A stretch of 64,000 nt of DNA from DAHUXN01 sp963811805 (GTDB lineage Bacteria > Acidobacteriota > Terriglobia > Acidiferrales > UBA7541). Every line of letters starts with the position of its first letter. Position 1 is the stretch's first letter. The notes under the pieces were generated by a model. It worked only from the letters and a program-made list of their open reading frames with translations. It was not told the origin of the DNA and ran no database searches. Of this stretch, positions 27,779-36,396 are shown piece by piece. The DNA is taken from NCBI GenBank assembly GCA_963811805.1, contig CAWESU010000003.1:300738-364737 (forward strand), written 5' to 3'. The position numbers and the translations under genes are program-made.

Positions 27779-27919
27779 ATGCAAAATTTCTGGAGCCTGT
27801 TTGCGGCCTACTTGGTTTTTTGGGCGATTTTTTTCATTTATGATTTCACTGTCGCGCGGCGCCTCGCGCGCGTCGAAAAGGACCTAGCGCGGATAAAGCA
27901 GCAGATGCCCGGACGTTAA
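27779..27919 (+). CDS. ccmD: CcmD-like small membrane protein
   Basis: A 46-residue product, MQNFWSLFAAYLVFWAIFFI followed by YDFTVARRLARVEKDLARIK and a short polar end, with GGGAGGTAG as ribosome site. One membrane helix followed by an amphipathic, charged cytoplasmic helix is the CcmD pattern, and the position straight after ccmC agrees. CcmD stabilises the CcmC-CcmE complex and helps its release. The gene is short enough to be missed by length filters. Confidence 0.8.
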   Translation: MQNFWSLFAAYLVFWAIFFIYDFTVARRLARVEKDLARIKQQMPGR

Positions 27920-27955
27920 GAGCCCTCGGAATTCTGGAGCAGGGAAGCGGCTTCC

Positions 27956-28948
27956 ATGCCAGCGCGGAAAAAAATCGGCGTAGTCCTTTTTCAGCTCGGC
28001 GGCCCGGACCGCCTCGAAGCCGTTGAGCCATTTCTCTACAATCTGTTCTGCGACCCGGAAATCATCAATTTCATGGGCGCCAGCCTCGCGCGAAAGCCGC
28101 TCGCAAAGCTCATCGCTTCGCGTCGCGCACAGGTCGTTCGCGAACATTACCAGGCCATCGGCGGCGCCTCGCCCATCGTTGAGCTCACCAATCGCCAGGC
28201 CCGCGCCCTCGCGTCAGCGCTCCAGCCCGATATCGACGCGCGCGTCGTCGTCGCCATGCGCTACTGGCATCCGCTCACCGCAGACGCCATCGCCGAGCTT
28301 CGCGGCGAATCGCTCGACCAATTGATCCTGCTTCCGCTGTATCCCCACTATTCCTTTGCTACCACCGGCAGCAGTTTGAAGGAGTGGCAGCGCCTTTACG
28401 GCAGCAACGGCGTCCCCGTGCGCCCCCCCGTGAGCCCCTTCGTGAAAATGATCAACGATTTTCATGACAATCCTTTGTACATCGCGGCGCTGGCCGAGCG
28501 CGTCTACGAGTCGCTCAGCGCACTGAGCCAGCCCGAAAGCGTGCATCTGCTCTTCAGCGCGCACGGCCTGCCGCTCAGCCTGGTCGAGAAGGGCGATCCC
28601 TACCCGCGCCAGATCGAAGAAACCATGAAGCTCGTGCTCGCCGCCGGCGGCTGGTCCAATCCATCCACTCTTTGCTACCAGAGCCGCGTCGGCCGCCAAA
28701 AGTGGTTGGAGCCCTCGCTCACCGCCACCATCGACAAATTGGCCGCTGACGGCGTCCGCCGCCTGCTGGTCATTCCCATCTCATTTGTCACCGAGCACAT
28801 TGAAACGCTCCACGAAATCAACATCGAAGCCCGCGAACACGCCGAGGCGCAGGGCATCACCGAATTCCGCATGATGGCCTCCCTCAACGATTCGCCCACC
28901 TTCATCCGCGCGCTCGCCGATCTGGTGAAGGCCGCCGTCTCGGTGTGA
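27956..28948 (+). CDS. hemH: Ferrochelatase
   Basis: The 330-residue product fits HemH: KIGVVLFQLGGPDRLEAVEPFLYN at the N-terminus, LILLPLYPHYSFATTGSSLKEW, the active-site His in LLFSAHGLPLSLVEKGDPY near residue 200, and the Glu/His-rich PISFVTEHIETLHEINIE near 270. It inserts ferrous iron into protoporphyrin IX. It lies 36 bp after ccmD, linking heme supply with cytochrome c assembly. I see no 2Fe-2S cluster Cys set at the C-terminus. Confidence 0.94.
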   Translation: MPARKKIGVVLFQLGGPDRLEAVEPFLYNLFCDPEIINFMGASLARKPLAKLIASRRAQVVREHYQAIGGASPIVELTNRQARALASALQPDIDARVVVAMRYWHPLTADAIAELRGESLDQLILLPLYPHYSFATTGSSLKEWQRLYGSNGVPVRPPVSPFVKMINDFHDNPLYIAALAERVYESLSALSQPESVHLLFSAHGLPLSLVEKGDPYPRQIEETMKLVLAAGGWSNPSTLCYQSRVGRQKWLEPSLTATIDKLAADGVRRLLVIPISFVTEHIETLHEINIEAREHAEAQGITEFRMMASLNDSPTFIRALADLVKAAVSV

Positions 28949-28980
28949 CCATTTTCGCGCAAACAAATGGCGAGAAACTC

Positions 28981-29009
28981 TTGACACCGCGCGAAGCTCA
29001 TCATATAAA
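28981..29009 (+). promoter_or_regulatory. Strong sigma70-type promoter upstream of the Rieske/cytochrome operon
   Basis: TTGACA at 28981-28986 and TATAAA at 29004-29009 are separated by exactly 17 bp. Transcription would start near 29016, giving a leader of about 60 nt before the ATG at 29075. It is one of the clearest promoters in the window and separates the heme-biogenesis operon from the respiratory complex operon. Confidence 0.8.
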
Positions 29010-29074
29010 GTTTCTTTGCTTCGCGCTTCATAGTCATTCATCTTTAATACTGCGCGCAAAGCACTTACTGCTCG

Positions 29075-29656
29075 ATGCCGGAAAAATCCGAGTCGAAAAC
29101 CGCTGAAAAACAGGGTGCTCCCGCAGCGCCGCCCGCCGCTACGAAATCCAATCCTTCCGATTCTGGCAAGAAGGACGTTGACCGCGTCCGTCGCCGCTTC
29201 ATCTGGACGTTCCTGTGGGGCTATCTCGGCGTCAATTTCCTGATGTTCCTGCGCTATTTCTTCCCGCGCGCTTTGTTCGAGCCTCCCACGGCTTTCAACG
29301 CCGGCTACGTCGCCGATTACAGCCTCGGCGTCGACCAGCGTTTTCTGCAGTCCAATCGCTGCTGGGTCGTGCGCGAGCCCGGCCGTTTGTTCGTCATTTT
29401 CGCGCAGTGTACCCATTTGGGCTGCACGCCGGACTGGGAGCAAGCCCAGAACATCTTTCACTGCCCATGCCACGGAAGCGAATACGATAGCGAGGGCATC
29501 AACTTTGCGGGCCCGGCGCCGCGGCCGATGGATCGCTGCCACATCGTGCTCGATCCCTCCAATCAGATTCTCGTCGATAGCAGCCAGCGGTACATCATGG
29601 ACCCCGCCGCGGGCACAAACCAATTCAACGACACCGACGCTTTCATTAGCGCCTAG
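29075..29656 (+). CDS. qcrA: Rieske 2Fe-2S protein of a quinol:cytochrome c oxidoreductase
   Basis: The 193-residue product has a Lys/Pro/Ala-rich cytoplasmic N-terminus, one membrane helix (WTFLWGYLGVNFLMFLRYFF) and the Rieske cluster motifs CTHLGC and CPCHGS, in the order CTHLGCTPDW then FHCPCHGSEYDSEG. The spacing matches bc1/b6f Rieske proteins. It takes electrons from menaquinol at the cytochrome b Qo site and passes them to cytochrome c. It is the first gene after the promoter at 28981. Confidence 0.93.
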   Translation: MPEKSESKTAEKQGAPAAPPAATKSNPSDSGKKDVDRVRRRFIWTFLWGYLGVNFLMFLRYFFPRALFEPPTAFNAGYVADYSLGVDQRFLQSNRCWVVREPGRLFVIFAQCTHLGCTPDWEQAQNIFHCPCHGSEYDSEGINFAGPAPRPMDRCHIVLDPSNQILVDSSQRYIMDPAAGTNQFNDTDAFISA

Positions 29657-29685
29657 TCTTCGGTTTTCAAGGAAAAGGCGGAAGA

Positions 29686-30582
29686 ATGGCAGACCAGAAG
29701 GACGGGAATGACCACAAGACGGGCGTTCTCGAAGATCTAAAAGAAAAATCTCGCGAGTTTGGTGAGATCGTCAAAACCAAAACGCAGGAACAGCTCGAAG
29801 AGCTGAAGAAGCCGCAGGAGACTCAGCTCTATCGTTCGATCTTCCGCATCAAACACGACGAAGAACCGCGGAATCGCGCCCTTTCGACCCTCAATAATCT
29901 TTTCTTCCACATCCATCCGGCAAAGGTAAATCGCGACGCCACGCGCTACGGCTACACCTGGGGGCTCGGCGGTATCACTTTTTACCTCTTCATCGTACTG
30001 GTGTTCACCGGCGTCATGCTGATGTTTTATTACCATCCGACGAAAATCCAGGCGTTCCGCGACATTCTCTATCTCGAAAACGACGTGCCCTTCGGTCGCC
30101 TCCTGCGCAACATGCATCGCTGGGCCGCGCACTTGATGGTCATGGCCGTCTGGCTTCACATGTTCCGGGTGTTCATGTCTGGCTCGTATAAGCGCCCGCG
30201 CGAATTCAACTGGTGCGTCGGCGTGCTGTTGATGGTTCTGACGTTGCTGCTTTCTTTCACGGGTTACTTGCTCCCCGATGACCAACTCGGCTTTTGGGCC
30301 GTCACTGTCGGCACCAACATGGCGCGCGCCACTCCTCTTCTCGGCAACCAGGGGCCCTTTGGCCCGCAGTTAGGCATGACTCCTTACAACGACGTGCGCT
30401 TCGCGCTTTTGGGCGGCTCGATCGTCGATGCGAACGCCCTGCTGCGTGCCTACATTTGGCATTGCATTGCCATTCCGCTGATTGCTTCGGTCTTCATGGG
30501 TGTGCATTTCTGGCGCGTCCGCAAGGACGGCGGCATTTCAGGTCCGTCTCCTGTCATGCTGGAATCGGAAACCAAGGCGTAG
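29686..30582 (+). CDS. qcrB: Cytochrome b N-terminal (b6-type) subunit
   Basis: The 298-residue product has a charged N-terminal extension of about 90 residues. A b6-like core follows with heme ligands in LRNMHRWAAHLMVMAVWLHM and AYIWHCIAIPLIASVFMGVH, and the Qo-side LLSFTGYLLPDDQLGFWAVT. Four membrane helices are expected. With the next gene it makes a split cytochrome b, as in b6f and menaquinol-type complexes. The EELKKPQETQLYRSIFRIKH extension is more helical than usual. Confidence 0.92.
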   Translation: MADQKDGNDHKTGVLEDLKEKSREFGEIVKTKTQEQLEELKKPQETQLYRSIFRIKHDEEPRNRALSTLNNLFFHIHPAKVNRDATRYGYTWGLGGITFYLFIVLVFTGVMLMFYYHPTKIQAFRDILYLENDVPFGRLLRNMHRWAAHLMVMAVWLHMFRVFMSGSYKRPREFNWCVGVLLMVLTLLLSFTGYLLPDDQLGFWAVTVGTNMARATPLLGNQGPFGPQLGMTPYNDVRFALLGGSIVDANALLRAYIWHCIAIPLIASVFMGVHFWRVRKDGGISGPSPVMLESETKA

Positions 30583-30670
30583 CGCCGTTTGATGGGAACG
30601 TCGGATTCTCTGGTGTACCCGCCCTGGCAAAATCGGGCGGCAGTTGAGCGCAAGAGGTGAGCGTTAACTA

Positions 30671-31660
30671 ATGTTTGGTGATTGGCATCAGCTCTGGGTC
30701 ATCATTTCCGCGCCGGATAATATTCCGATCGTGGCCATGCTCGGCCTTGTGCCGTTCTTCACCTGGTATGCCTTTCACAACATGCTCGCGAACGACCGCC
30801 TGATCGCCCAGCTCGAAGCCGATCCCCAGCTTGCGCGCACGCACCACCGCACCACCTACCCGTACAATTCGCGCTGGGAGCGCGAGCTGCACACCAATCC
30901 GTTCCTGATGCGCAAGGAGCTGCTTGCCGCCATCATCATCACCATCATCTTGATGGTCTGGGCGCTCATGCTCAATGCTCCGCTGGAAGAGCCCGCCAAC
31001 GCCAGCGTCACCATGAATCCTGCTAAAGCCCCGTGGTACTTCCTCGGCTTGCAGGAGATGCTCGAATACTTTGACCCCTGGATCGCCGGCGTCATCGTGC
31101 CCACGCTGATCATCGTTGGCTTGATGGCTATTCCGTTCATCGACGCCAATCCGCTGGGCAACGGCTATTACACCTACAAGCAGCGCCGCCATGCCATCTG
31201 GACCTTCCTGATCGGCTTCGAAGCCATCTGGCTTGTCCTCGTCTGCATCGGCACCTTCATCCGCGGTCCGGGCTTCATGTGGTATTGGCCCACGCAAACC
31301 TGGGACCCGGATCGCGTCGAATTTAACGTCAACCGCAATCTCGACCAACTTTTCGGCATTAACGGCAATTGGCTCGCCCATATTTTGCCCGCAAGCCTGC
31401 GGCCGGAGGCCGTCATCGTTGCCCGCGCTTTGTTCGGCATTATTCCTATGGTTGTGTACGGCATCGTCGCCGCGCTCTTCATTCACTGGATCTGCATGCG
31501 CAGCGAATACAGCCGCAAAATCTATCGCAAGATGAGCATTCTGCAGACCGTGACCATGTACATTTTCCTGATCACTATGCTCTTCGTGCCGGTGACGATT
31601 TTTCTCCGGCTCGTTTTCCGTATTAAGTACATTTGGGAGACGCCGTGGTTCAGCATCTAG
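30671..31660 (+). CDS. qcrC: Cytochrome b C-terminal (subunit IV-like) subunit
   Basis: The 329-residue polytopic product has the subunit-IV features NPAKAPWYFLGLQEMLEYFDPWIAG (PEWY-like Qo motif replaced by PWYF), TLIIVGLMAIPFIDANPLGNGYY, and additional helices after residue 170, which make it longer than plant subunit IV (about 160). The extra helices resemble those of Gram-positive and delta-type split complexes. The gene symbol is by position only. A ribosome site AAGAGGTGAG lies at 30652-30661. Confidence 0.85.
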   Translation: MFGDWHQLWVIISAPDNIPIVAMLGLVPFFTWYAFHNMLANDRLIAQLEADPQLARTHHRTTYPYNSRWERELHTNPFLMRKELLAAIIITIILMVWALMLNAPLEEPANASVTMNPAKAPWYFLGLQEMLEYFDPWIAGVIVPTLIIVGLMAIPFIDANPLGNGYYTYKQRRHAIWTFLIGFEAIWLVLVCIGTFIRGPGFMWYWPTQTWDPDRVEFNVNRNLDQLFGINGNWLAHILPASLRPEAVIVARALFGIIPMVVYGIVAALFIHWICMRSEYSRKIYRKMSILQTVTMYIFLITMLFVPVTIFLRLVFRIKYIWETPWFSI

Positions 31661-31693
31661 GCCTCGCGCACCATCACATCAAGGAGATTGCGG

Positions 31694-34600
31694 TTGCCTG
31701 AACTTCAGCCCGACGATCCGATTAAGACTAGGTCGTACGCCAATGTCATTTTGATCGCGATTTTCGTGCTCTTGCTGTGCGTCAGTTGGTCGTTCTACCA
31801 GGAATTCATCGGCCTGCGCCCGTGGCGCTCGTATCAGACTCGCTTCGCCGACTCTTACTCCGCCTATCTGCAAAAACAGGTTCGCGACCGCGAGGCCGCG
31901 GAAAAGGCCGTCGAATCGTCGCCCGACTATCAGAAGCTCCAGGCCGCTCTTCAGCAAGCCGAAGCGGTTGCCGACCCGCAAGACAAAGCCATCAAGCGCC
32001 AGACCGACCTCGTCGACCTGCAGCGCGCCGCGATTCTTTCATCCTTTCAGACCGACCGCAGCCTCGTCGGCTCGCTCGTCTATGATTACGAAGTGGTTCC
32101 CAACACCGCCGCCTACCGCAGCGAAAAGCAAAGCCACCTCAAAGCCGTCCTCGATGCCGAGGCCACCGAATACTCGGTGGACTGGCCCGAGGGCGGCGGC
32201 AAAACGATCACCAAGGAGTTCAATTACAACCAGCTGAACGATACCTTCAATCAATTGCTCGACCAGAAGGCCCAGCTCACCGCCAAGCAGGGAGATATAG
32301 ACAAGCCCGTCAAGGATGCCCAGGCCGCCATGGCCAGCCTCATCAGCGACAAACTCCCGGGCCTCACTGCGGATCAGCTCGGCGGATTGCTGAAATCCGT
32401 GCGCGAGATGGACGTCACTCTGGTCCAGATCAACGTCAATCCTCCCGGCACTCAAATCAACGACATCGGCGGCGTTGGCCTCACCGATCGCTGCCAGTCC
32501 TGCCATGTGGGCATGAATCCGAAATACGTTCCCGCGTCGTTGACTCTCACCAAAGCGGATCTCGGCTTGCAGAAAAGCAATGACGCGCCGTTCTCCAGCC
32601 ATCCCGATCAGGATCTCTTCAAGTGGCACCCGCTCGATAAGTTCGGCTGCTCGCCGTGCCATGGCGGTAATGGCCGTGCTCTCGACACCGTGGAACTGGC
32701 TCATGGCCGCTATGAACACTGGCTCTGGCCGCTTAACTATCCGGAGAACTATCAGGCCGGCTGCCAGCAGTGCCATTCCGCAGACGCGTGGACTGAGCAC
32801 GCTCCGGTGCTCAACGAGGCCAAGATTCTCTTCCGCGACCGCGGCTGCATCGGTTGCCACAATTACGCTGGCTTCGACAATCAAGACGAGCAGCTGCAGG
32901 ATACCGATCGCGAAATCGCTAGCCTCGAGAAGGAAAAGGCCGACGATAATCAGCAGATTCCTATCCTGAATAAACACGGAGACCAGGCGCCCGACAACGC
33001 CACCGCGCAGCGCCTCTATGCCGAGGCCACCAATCTCACCGTCACCGTCAGCAAGCTCGATGCTCGCGTCGAACAGCTCGACCAGTTGAGCCACAGCCTC
33101 CAGCAAGAAGTGAAAATGGTCGGCCCGGACCTGAAAGAAGTCCGTTTGAAGCTTCATCCCGAATGGATTCCGTACTGGCTGGGGCACACTTGGAATTTCG
33201 ATCCCACGGCGCAAATGCCGCAGTTCCGCCTCGAGCCGGACGAAGTCCAGGCCATCTCCGCGTTCATCTGGCAGCAAGGCCTGAAAGGCCCCGCTCTGGA
33301 TAAGCAGGCCCCCGGCGATCCCGCCAAGGGCAAGGATTTGTTCAATTCGCTCGGCTGTCTCGCGTGCCATTCCATCGGCGAAGGCTCGCAGAAAATCGGC
33401 GGCGACATCGCCGACAATCTAAGCCGCGAGGGAGAAAAGGCGAACTACGACTACATCGTCCGCTGGATCCACAATCCGCGCGTGCGCAGCGCGCCCTACG
33501 ATCCGTATCTGCATCGTGACCTGACTCCCGCGGACTACGCCAAGCGCGGCCTGCCCTTTGTTTTCGACGTCGATCATTCGCGCAGCCCCGTGGACGGCCA
33601 CGAGCTCGTCGTTCAGCAGCAGACCATCATGCCGGACTTCCGCCTCAGTTGGCAGGAAGCCCGCGACATCGCCAGTTTCCTGATGACCCAGAAAGACGCC
33701 AGTTCCCATTACGACCCCGCGCCTTTCGTCAACGATACAAGCCTCTACGCCAAAGGCCAGGCCCTCGTCGTGCACTACGGCTGCGCTGGCTGCCATGAGA
33801 TCAGCGGCCTTGAGGACGCCTCGCGCGTCGGCACCGACCTCACCCAGGAGGGCAGCAAGCCCATCGGCCGCTTCGACTTCGCGCTCCTTTACACCAAGGC
33901 GCAGGATGGCATTCTCCCCGACGGCCAACGTTTGAAGCGCGGCAACGAGTACAGCAGTTGGTACGACCTCAAGGGCTTCTTCGACCAAAAGCTCGCCGAT
34001 CCCGCCGTTTTCGACGAAGGCGAGTACAAGCCGGACCCTATGGACCGGCTCAAGATGCCCAAGCCGAATGTCACGCAGGATCAGATCAACGCCCTGACTT
34101 CTTTCCTGCTCGGCAGCACGCAATCTACTTTGCCGCCGAGCTACCAGTATCTCCCCACGGATCAGCGCCAGGCCATTCAGGACGGCTGGTGGATCGTCAC
34201 GAAATACAACTGCATCGGCTGCCATCAGATCGATATCGGCCAGAAAACCGTTTTGATGGACCTCCCCACGTATAAAGGCGACAACGCCATCAATCTGCCG
34301 CCTGTGCTCACCAGCGAAGGCGCGCGCGTCAACCCGGAATGGCTGAAGGGCTTCCTCGCCAATCCGGCGCTGAGCGCCACGGATGAAGACCGCGACGGCG
34401 TGCGGCAATACCTGAAAGTCCGCATGCCCACCTTCTTCCTCTCCGACGACGAAATTCGCAAGCTCGTGCTTTTCTTCGGCGCGCTCTCTTCGCAGCAGCA
34501 GCCGTTCATTCCCGAAAAGCTCGTGCCGTTGACCGATGAGGAGCGCAGTGTGGCGCGCTCCATCTTCACCAGCCCGGCCGCTCCGTGCTTGAAGTGCCAC

Positions 34601-34930
34601 ATGACCGGCAATCCTGACCACGACAAAAACGCCACCGCGCCCAATTTCTTGCTCGCCGGGCAGCGACTGCGCTCCGCGTGGACCGAACGCTGGATCACCG
34701 AGCCTGCCACCATCATTCCCGGCACCGCCATGCCGTCGGGCCTCTTCGTGCGCCAGGGGAACCGCTGGGTGTTCAACGGCCCGCTGCCCCCCGCGGCGAA
34801 AAATTACACCGGCGACGAAGCCGATCTCCTGGTCCGTTATCTGATGGAACTCACGCCGCAGGAGCAGGCCATGCTTTCCGGCCACACTCCCGCGGCTGCG
34901 AAATCAGGTTCCTCCAGCGTCAAAAAGTAA
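31694..34930 (+). CDS. Large membrane-anchored octaheme c-type cytochrome of the bc-type complex
   Basis: The 1078-residue product has one N-terminal membrane helix (YANVILIAIFVLLLCVSWSFY) and eight CxxCH heme sites in order: CQSCH, CSPCH, CQQCH, CIGCH, CLACH, CAGCH, CIGCH, CLKCH. Two coiled regions (about 60-240 and 395-470) separate the heme modules; the last four modules look like separate cytochrome c domains. It takes the cytochrome c1 position after Rieske and split cytochrome b and so probably accepts electrons from the Rieske centre. I start at TTG 31694 because AAGGAG at 31681-31686 is seven bases away from it but too close to TTG 31688. Confidence 0.88.
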   Translation: MPELQPDDPIKTRSYANVILIAIFVLLLCVSWSFYQEFIGLRPWRSYQTRFADSYSAYLQKQVRDREAAEKAVESSPDYQKLQAALQQAEAVADPQDKAIKRQTDLVDLQRAAILSSFQTDRSLVGSLVYDYEVVPNTAAYRSEKQSHLKAVLDAEATEYSVDWPEGGGKTITKEFNYNQLNDTFNQLLDQKAQLTAKQGDIDKPVKDAQAAMASLISDKLPGLTADQLGGLLKSVREMDVTLVQINVNPPGTQINDIGGVGLTDRCQSCHVGMNPKYVPASLTLTKADLGLQKSNDAPFSSHPDQDLFKWHPLDKFGCSPCHGGNGRALDTVELAHGRYEHWLWPLNYPENYQAGCQQCHSADAWTEHAPVLNEAKILFRDRGCIGCHNYAGFDNQDEQLQDTDREIASLEKEKADDNQQIPILNKHGDQAPDNATAQRLYAEATNLTVTVSKLDARVEQLDQLSHSLQQEVKMVGPDLKEVRLKLHPEWIPYWLGHTWNFDPTAQMPQFRLEPDEVQAISAFIWQQGLKGPALDKQAPGDPAKGKDLFNSLGCLACHSIGEGSQKIGGDIADNLSREGEKANYDYIVRWIHNPRVRSAPYDPYLHRDLTPADYAKRGLPFVFDVDHSRSPVDGHELVVQQQTIMPDFRLSWQEARDIASFLMTQKDASSHYDPAPFVNDTSLYAKGQALVVHYGCAGCHEISGLEDASRVGTDLTQEGSKPIGRFDFALLYTKAQDGILPDGQRLKRGNEYSSWYDLKGFFDQKLADPAVFDEGEYKPDPMDRLKMPKPNVTQDQINALTSFLLGSTQSTLPPSYQYLPTDQRQAIQDGWWIVTKYNCIGCHQIDIGQKTVLMDLPTYKGDNAINLPPVLTSEGARVNPEWLKGFLANPALSATDEDRDGVRQYLKVRMPTFFLSDDEIRKLVLFFGALSSQQQPFIPEKLVPLTDEERSVARSIFTSPAAPCLKCHMTGNPDHDKNATAPNFLLAGQRLRSAWTERWITEPATIIPGTAMPSGLFVRQGNRWVFNGPLPPAAKNYTGDEADLLVRYLMELTPQEQAMLSGHTPAAAKSGSSSVKK

Positions 34931-35015
34931 TATCCTGTCAGGTGTGGCGTTATCGAATAACGGTATCATCCGGTGTTTCCGGCCAAGTTCAAATTTCAGG
35001 AGGAATAATCGCGTT

Positions 35016-35795
35016 ATGAATAGGAAAGTTGTTTGTTGGACCGCAGCAATCGCATTCGCTGCCCTGGTGGGCGGCTGCAGCAAGAGCTCAAATGAGACCG
35101 AACAGCAACAGCCCGCGGCCGCCGCCACGAAGACCATCGACCCGGCCACCGTAGGCTCAATCAGCGGAACCATTAAGCTCGACGGCACCGCGCCGAAATA
35201 TAAGCCCATCAACATGAGCGCCGATCCCTATTGCGTCAAAGCGAACAAGACGCCCGTGTATCCCGACGAAGTCGTCACCGGCGACGGCAATACCCTCGCC
35301 AACGTGATTGTCTACGTGAAAAGTGGTGCGGAAGGCTACTCGTTTCCCACGCCCAGCGACGCGGTTACCCTCGACCAGAAGGACTGCATGTACAATCCCC
35401 ATGTCGTGGCGCTGATGGTTGGACAGCAGTTCAAGGTCGTCAATAGCGACGACACCACGCACAACATTCACCCTACGCCCACGGACAATCGCGAATGGAA
35501 CAAATCGCAGCCGCCCAATGCGCCTCCCATCGAAGAAACCTTCGCGCGCCCGGAAGTCGCCATTCCCGTGAAGTGCAATGTTCACCCGTGGATGAAGGGC
35601 TACATCGGCGTGATGGCCAATCCCTTCTATATCGTCACCGACAAGGACGGGAAGTTCGACCTCAAGGGCCTTCCTCCGGGCACCTACACCATCGAAGCCT
35701 GGCAGGAAAAATATGGCACCCAGGATCAGACCGTGACCATCGGCGCCAAGGAAGACAAGACTGGCGTCGATTTCACGTTCAAAGCCGGCTCCTAA
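35016..35795 (+). CDS. Lipoprotein with cupredoxin-like copper site and carboxypeptidase-regulatory domain
   Basis: The 259-residue product has a lipobox (AIAFAALVGGC, Cys near residue 19), a Gln/Ala-rich linker, and a beta-sandwich with VVNSDDTTHNIHPTPTDN and later PVKCNVHPWMKGYIGVM. The His...Cys-x2-His...Met pattern is that of type 1 copper (plastocyanin-like) sites. A short TTR-like domain (DLKGLPPGTYTIEAWQEKYG) ends it. It lies 85 bp downstream of the octaheme cytochrome with AGGAGGAA as ribosome site. A role as periplasmic electron carrier between the complex and an oxidase is inferred. Confidence 0.8.
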   Translation: MNRKVVCWTAAIAFAALVGGCSKSSNETEQQQPAAAATKTIDPATVGSISGTIKLDGTAPKYKPINMSADPYCVKANKTPVYPDEVVTGDGNTLANVIVYVKSGAEGYSFPTPSDAVTLDQKDCMYNPHVVALMVGQQFKVVNSDDTTHNIHPTPTDNREWNKSQPPNAPPIEETFARPEVAIPVKCNVHPWMKGYIGVMANPFYIVTDKDGKFDLKGLPPGTYTIEAWQEKYGTQDQTVTIGAKEDKTGVDFTFKAGS

Positions 35796-35817
35796 GGCTC
35801 GGAACCGTTTCCACAGC

Positions 35818-35862
35818 GGCGGCGCGTGCGCACCTCGCATTCGCCGCCCTCCTTTTTCTTTT
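35818..35862 (+). terminator. Rho-independent terminator after the respiratory operon
   Basis: Stem GGCGGCG (35818-35824) pairs with CGCCGCC (35842-35848) and is followed within four bases by a T-rich run (35853-35862). It closes the Rieske-b-c-lipoprotein operon. Confidence 0.7.
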
Positions 35863-35921
35863 GAGGCGCTGGTGCGCTGCGTATACTATAGAGTTGCATC
35901 CGTTGTTCCTTGTGAAACGAA

Positions 35922-36383
35922 ATGACCGCCACTCCCGCTCAATCGTTCATCCAAAAACCGGAGCCTGAAATGCGATTGCGGCCTCATTTGAATTTCGACG
36001 GCAAATGCGAAGCGGCTTTCAAGTTCTACGAGAACTGCCTGGGCGGCAAAATCACCTTTATGATGACCTACGGAGACTCCCCCATGGCTGCGCAGACGCA
36101 GCCCGATTGGCAGAAGAAGATCATCCACGCCACGCTCGCCGTGGGCGACCAGGTCTTGACGGGTGCGGATGCTCCGCCGGGCTACTATCAGAAACCCCAG
36201 GGCTTCTCCGTCACGTTGAATGTTTCCGATGCGGCGGAAGCCGATCGCATCTTCAACGCCCTTTCGGAAAAAGGCGTGGTGCAAATGCCGGTTCAGGAAA
36301 CTTTCTGGGCGCTGCGTTTTGGTATGTTTGTGGACCAGTTCGGGACGCCATGGATGATCAATTGTGGGAAGCCGCAGGCTTGA
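35922..36383 (+). CDS. VOC-superfamily (PhnB/glyoxalase-like) protein
   Basis: The 153-residue product has the PhnB-like paired beta-alpha-beta-beta-beta pattern: RLRPHLNFDGKCEAAFKFYENCLGGKI, HATLAVGDQVLTGADAPPG, GFSVTLNVSDAAEADRIFNA and FWALRFGMFVDQFGTPWMIN. Many such proteins are annotated as 3-demethylubiquinone methyltransferase-like, without proof. The substrate is unknown. A likely -10 element (TATACT) lies about 40 bp upstream. Its end is 13 bp before ctaA. Confidence 0.85.
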   Translation: MTATPAQSFIQKPEPEMRLRPHLNFDGKCEAAFKFYENCLGGKITFMMTYGDSPMAAQTQPDWQKKIIHATLAVGDQVLTGADAPPGYYQKPQGFSVTLNVSDAAEADRIFNALSEKGVVQMPVQETFWALRFGMFVDQFGTPWMINCGKPQA

Positions 36384-36396
36384 AGGGACATCGGTT

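Noticed and set aside
34950..34980. Terminator after the octaheme cytochrome gene
   Set aside because: A short hairpin (CGTTAT/ATAACG) is present, but no T-run follows, and the lipoprotein gene is probably read through from the same promoter.
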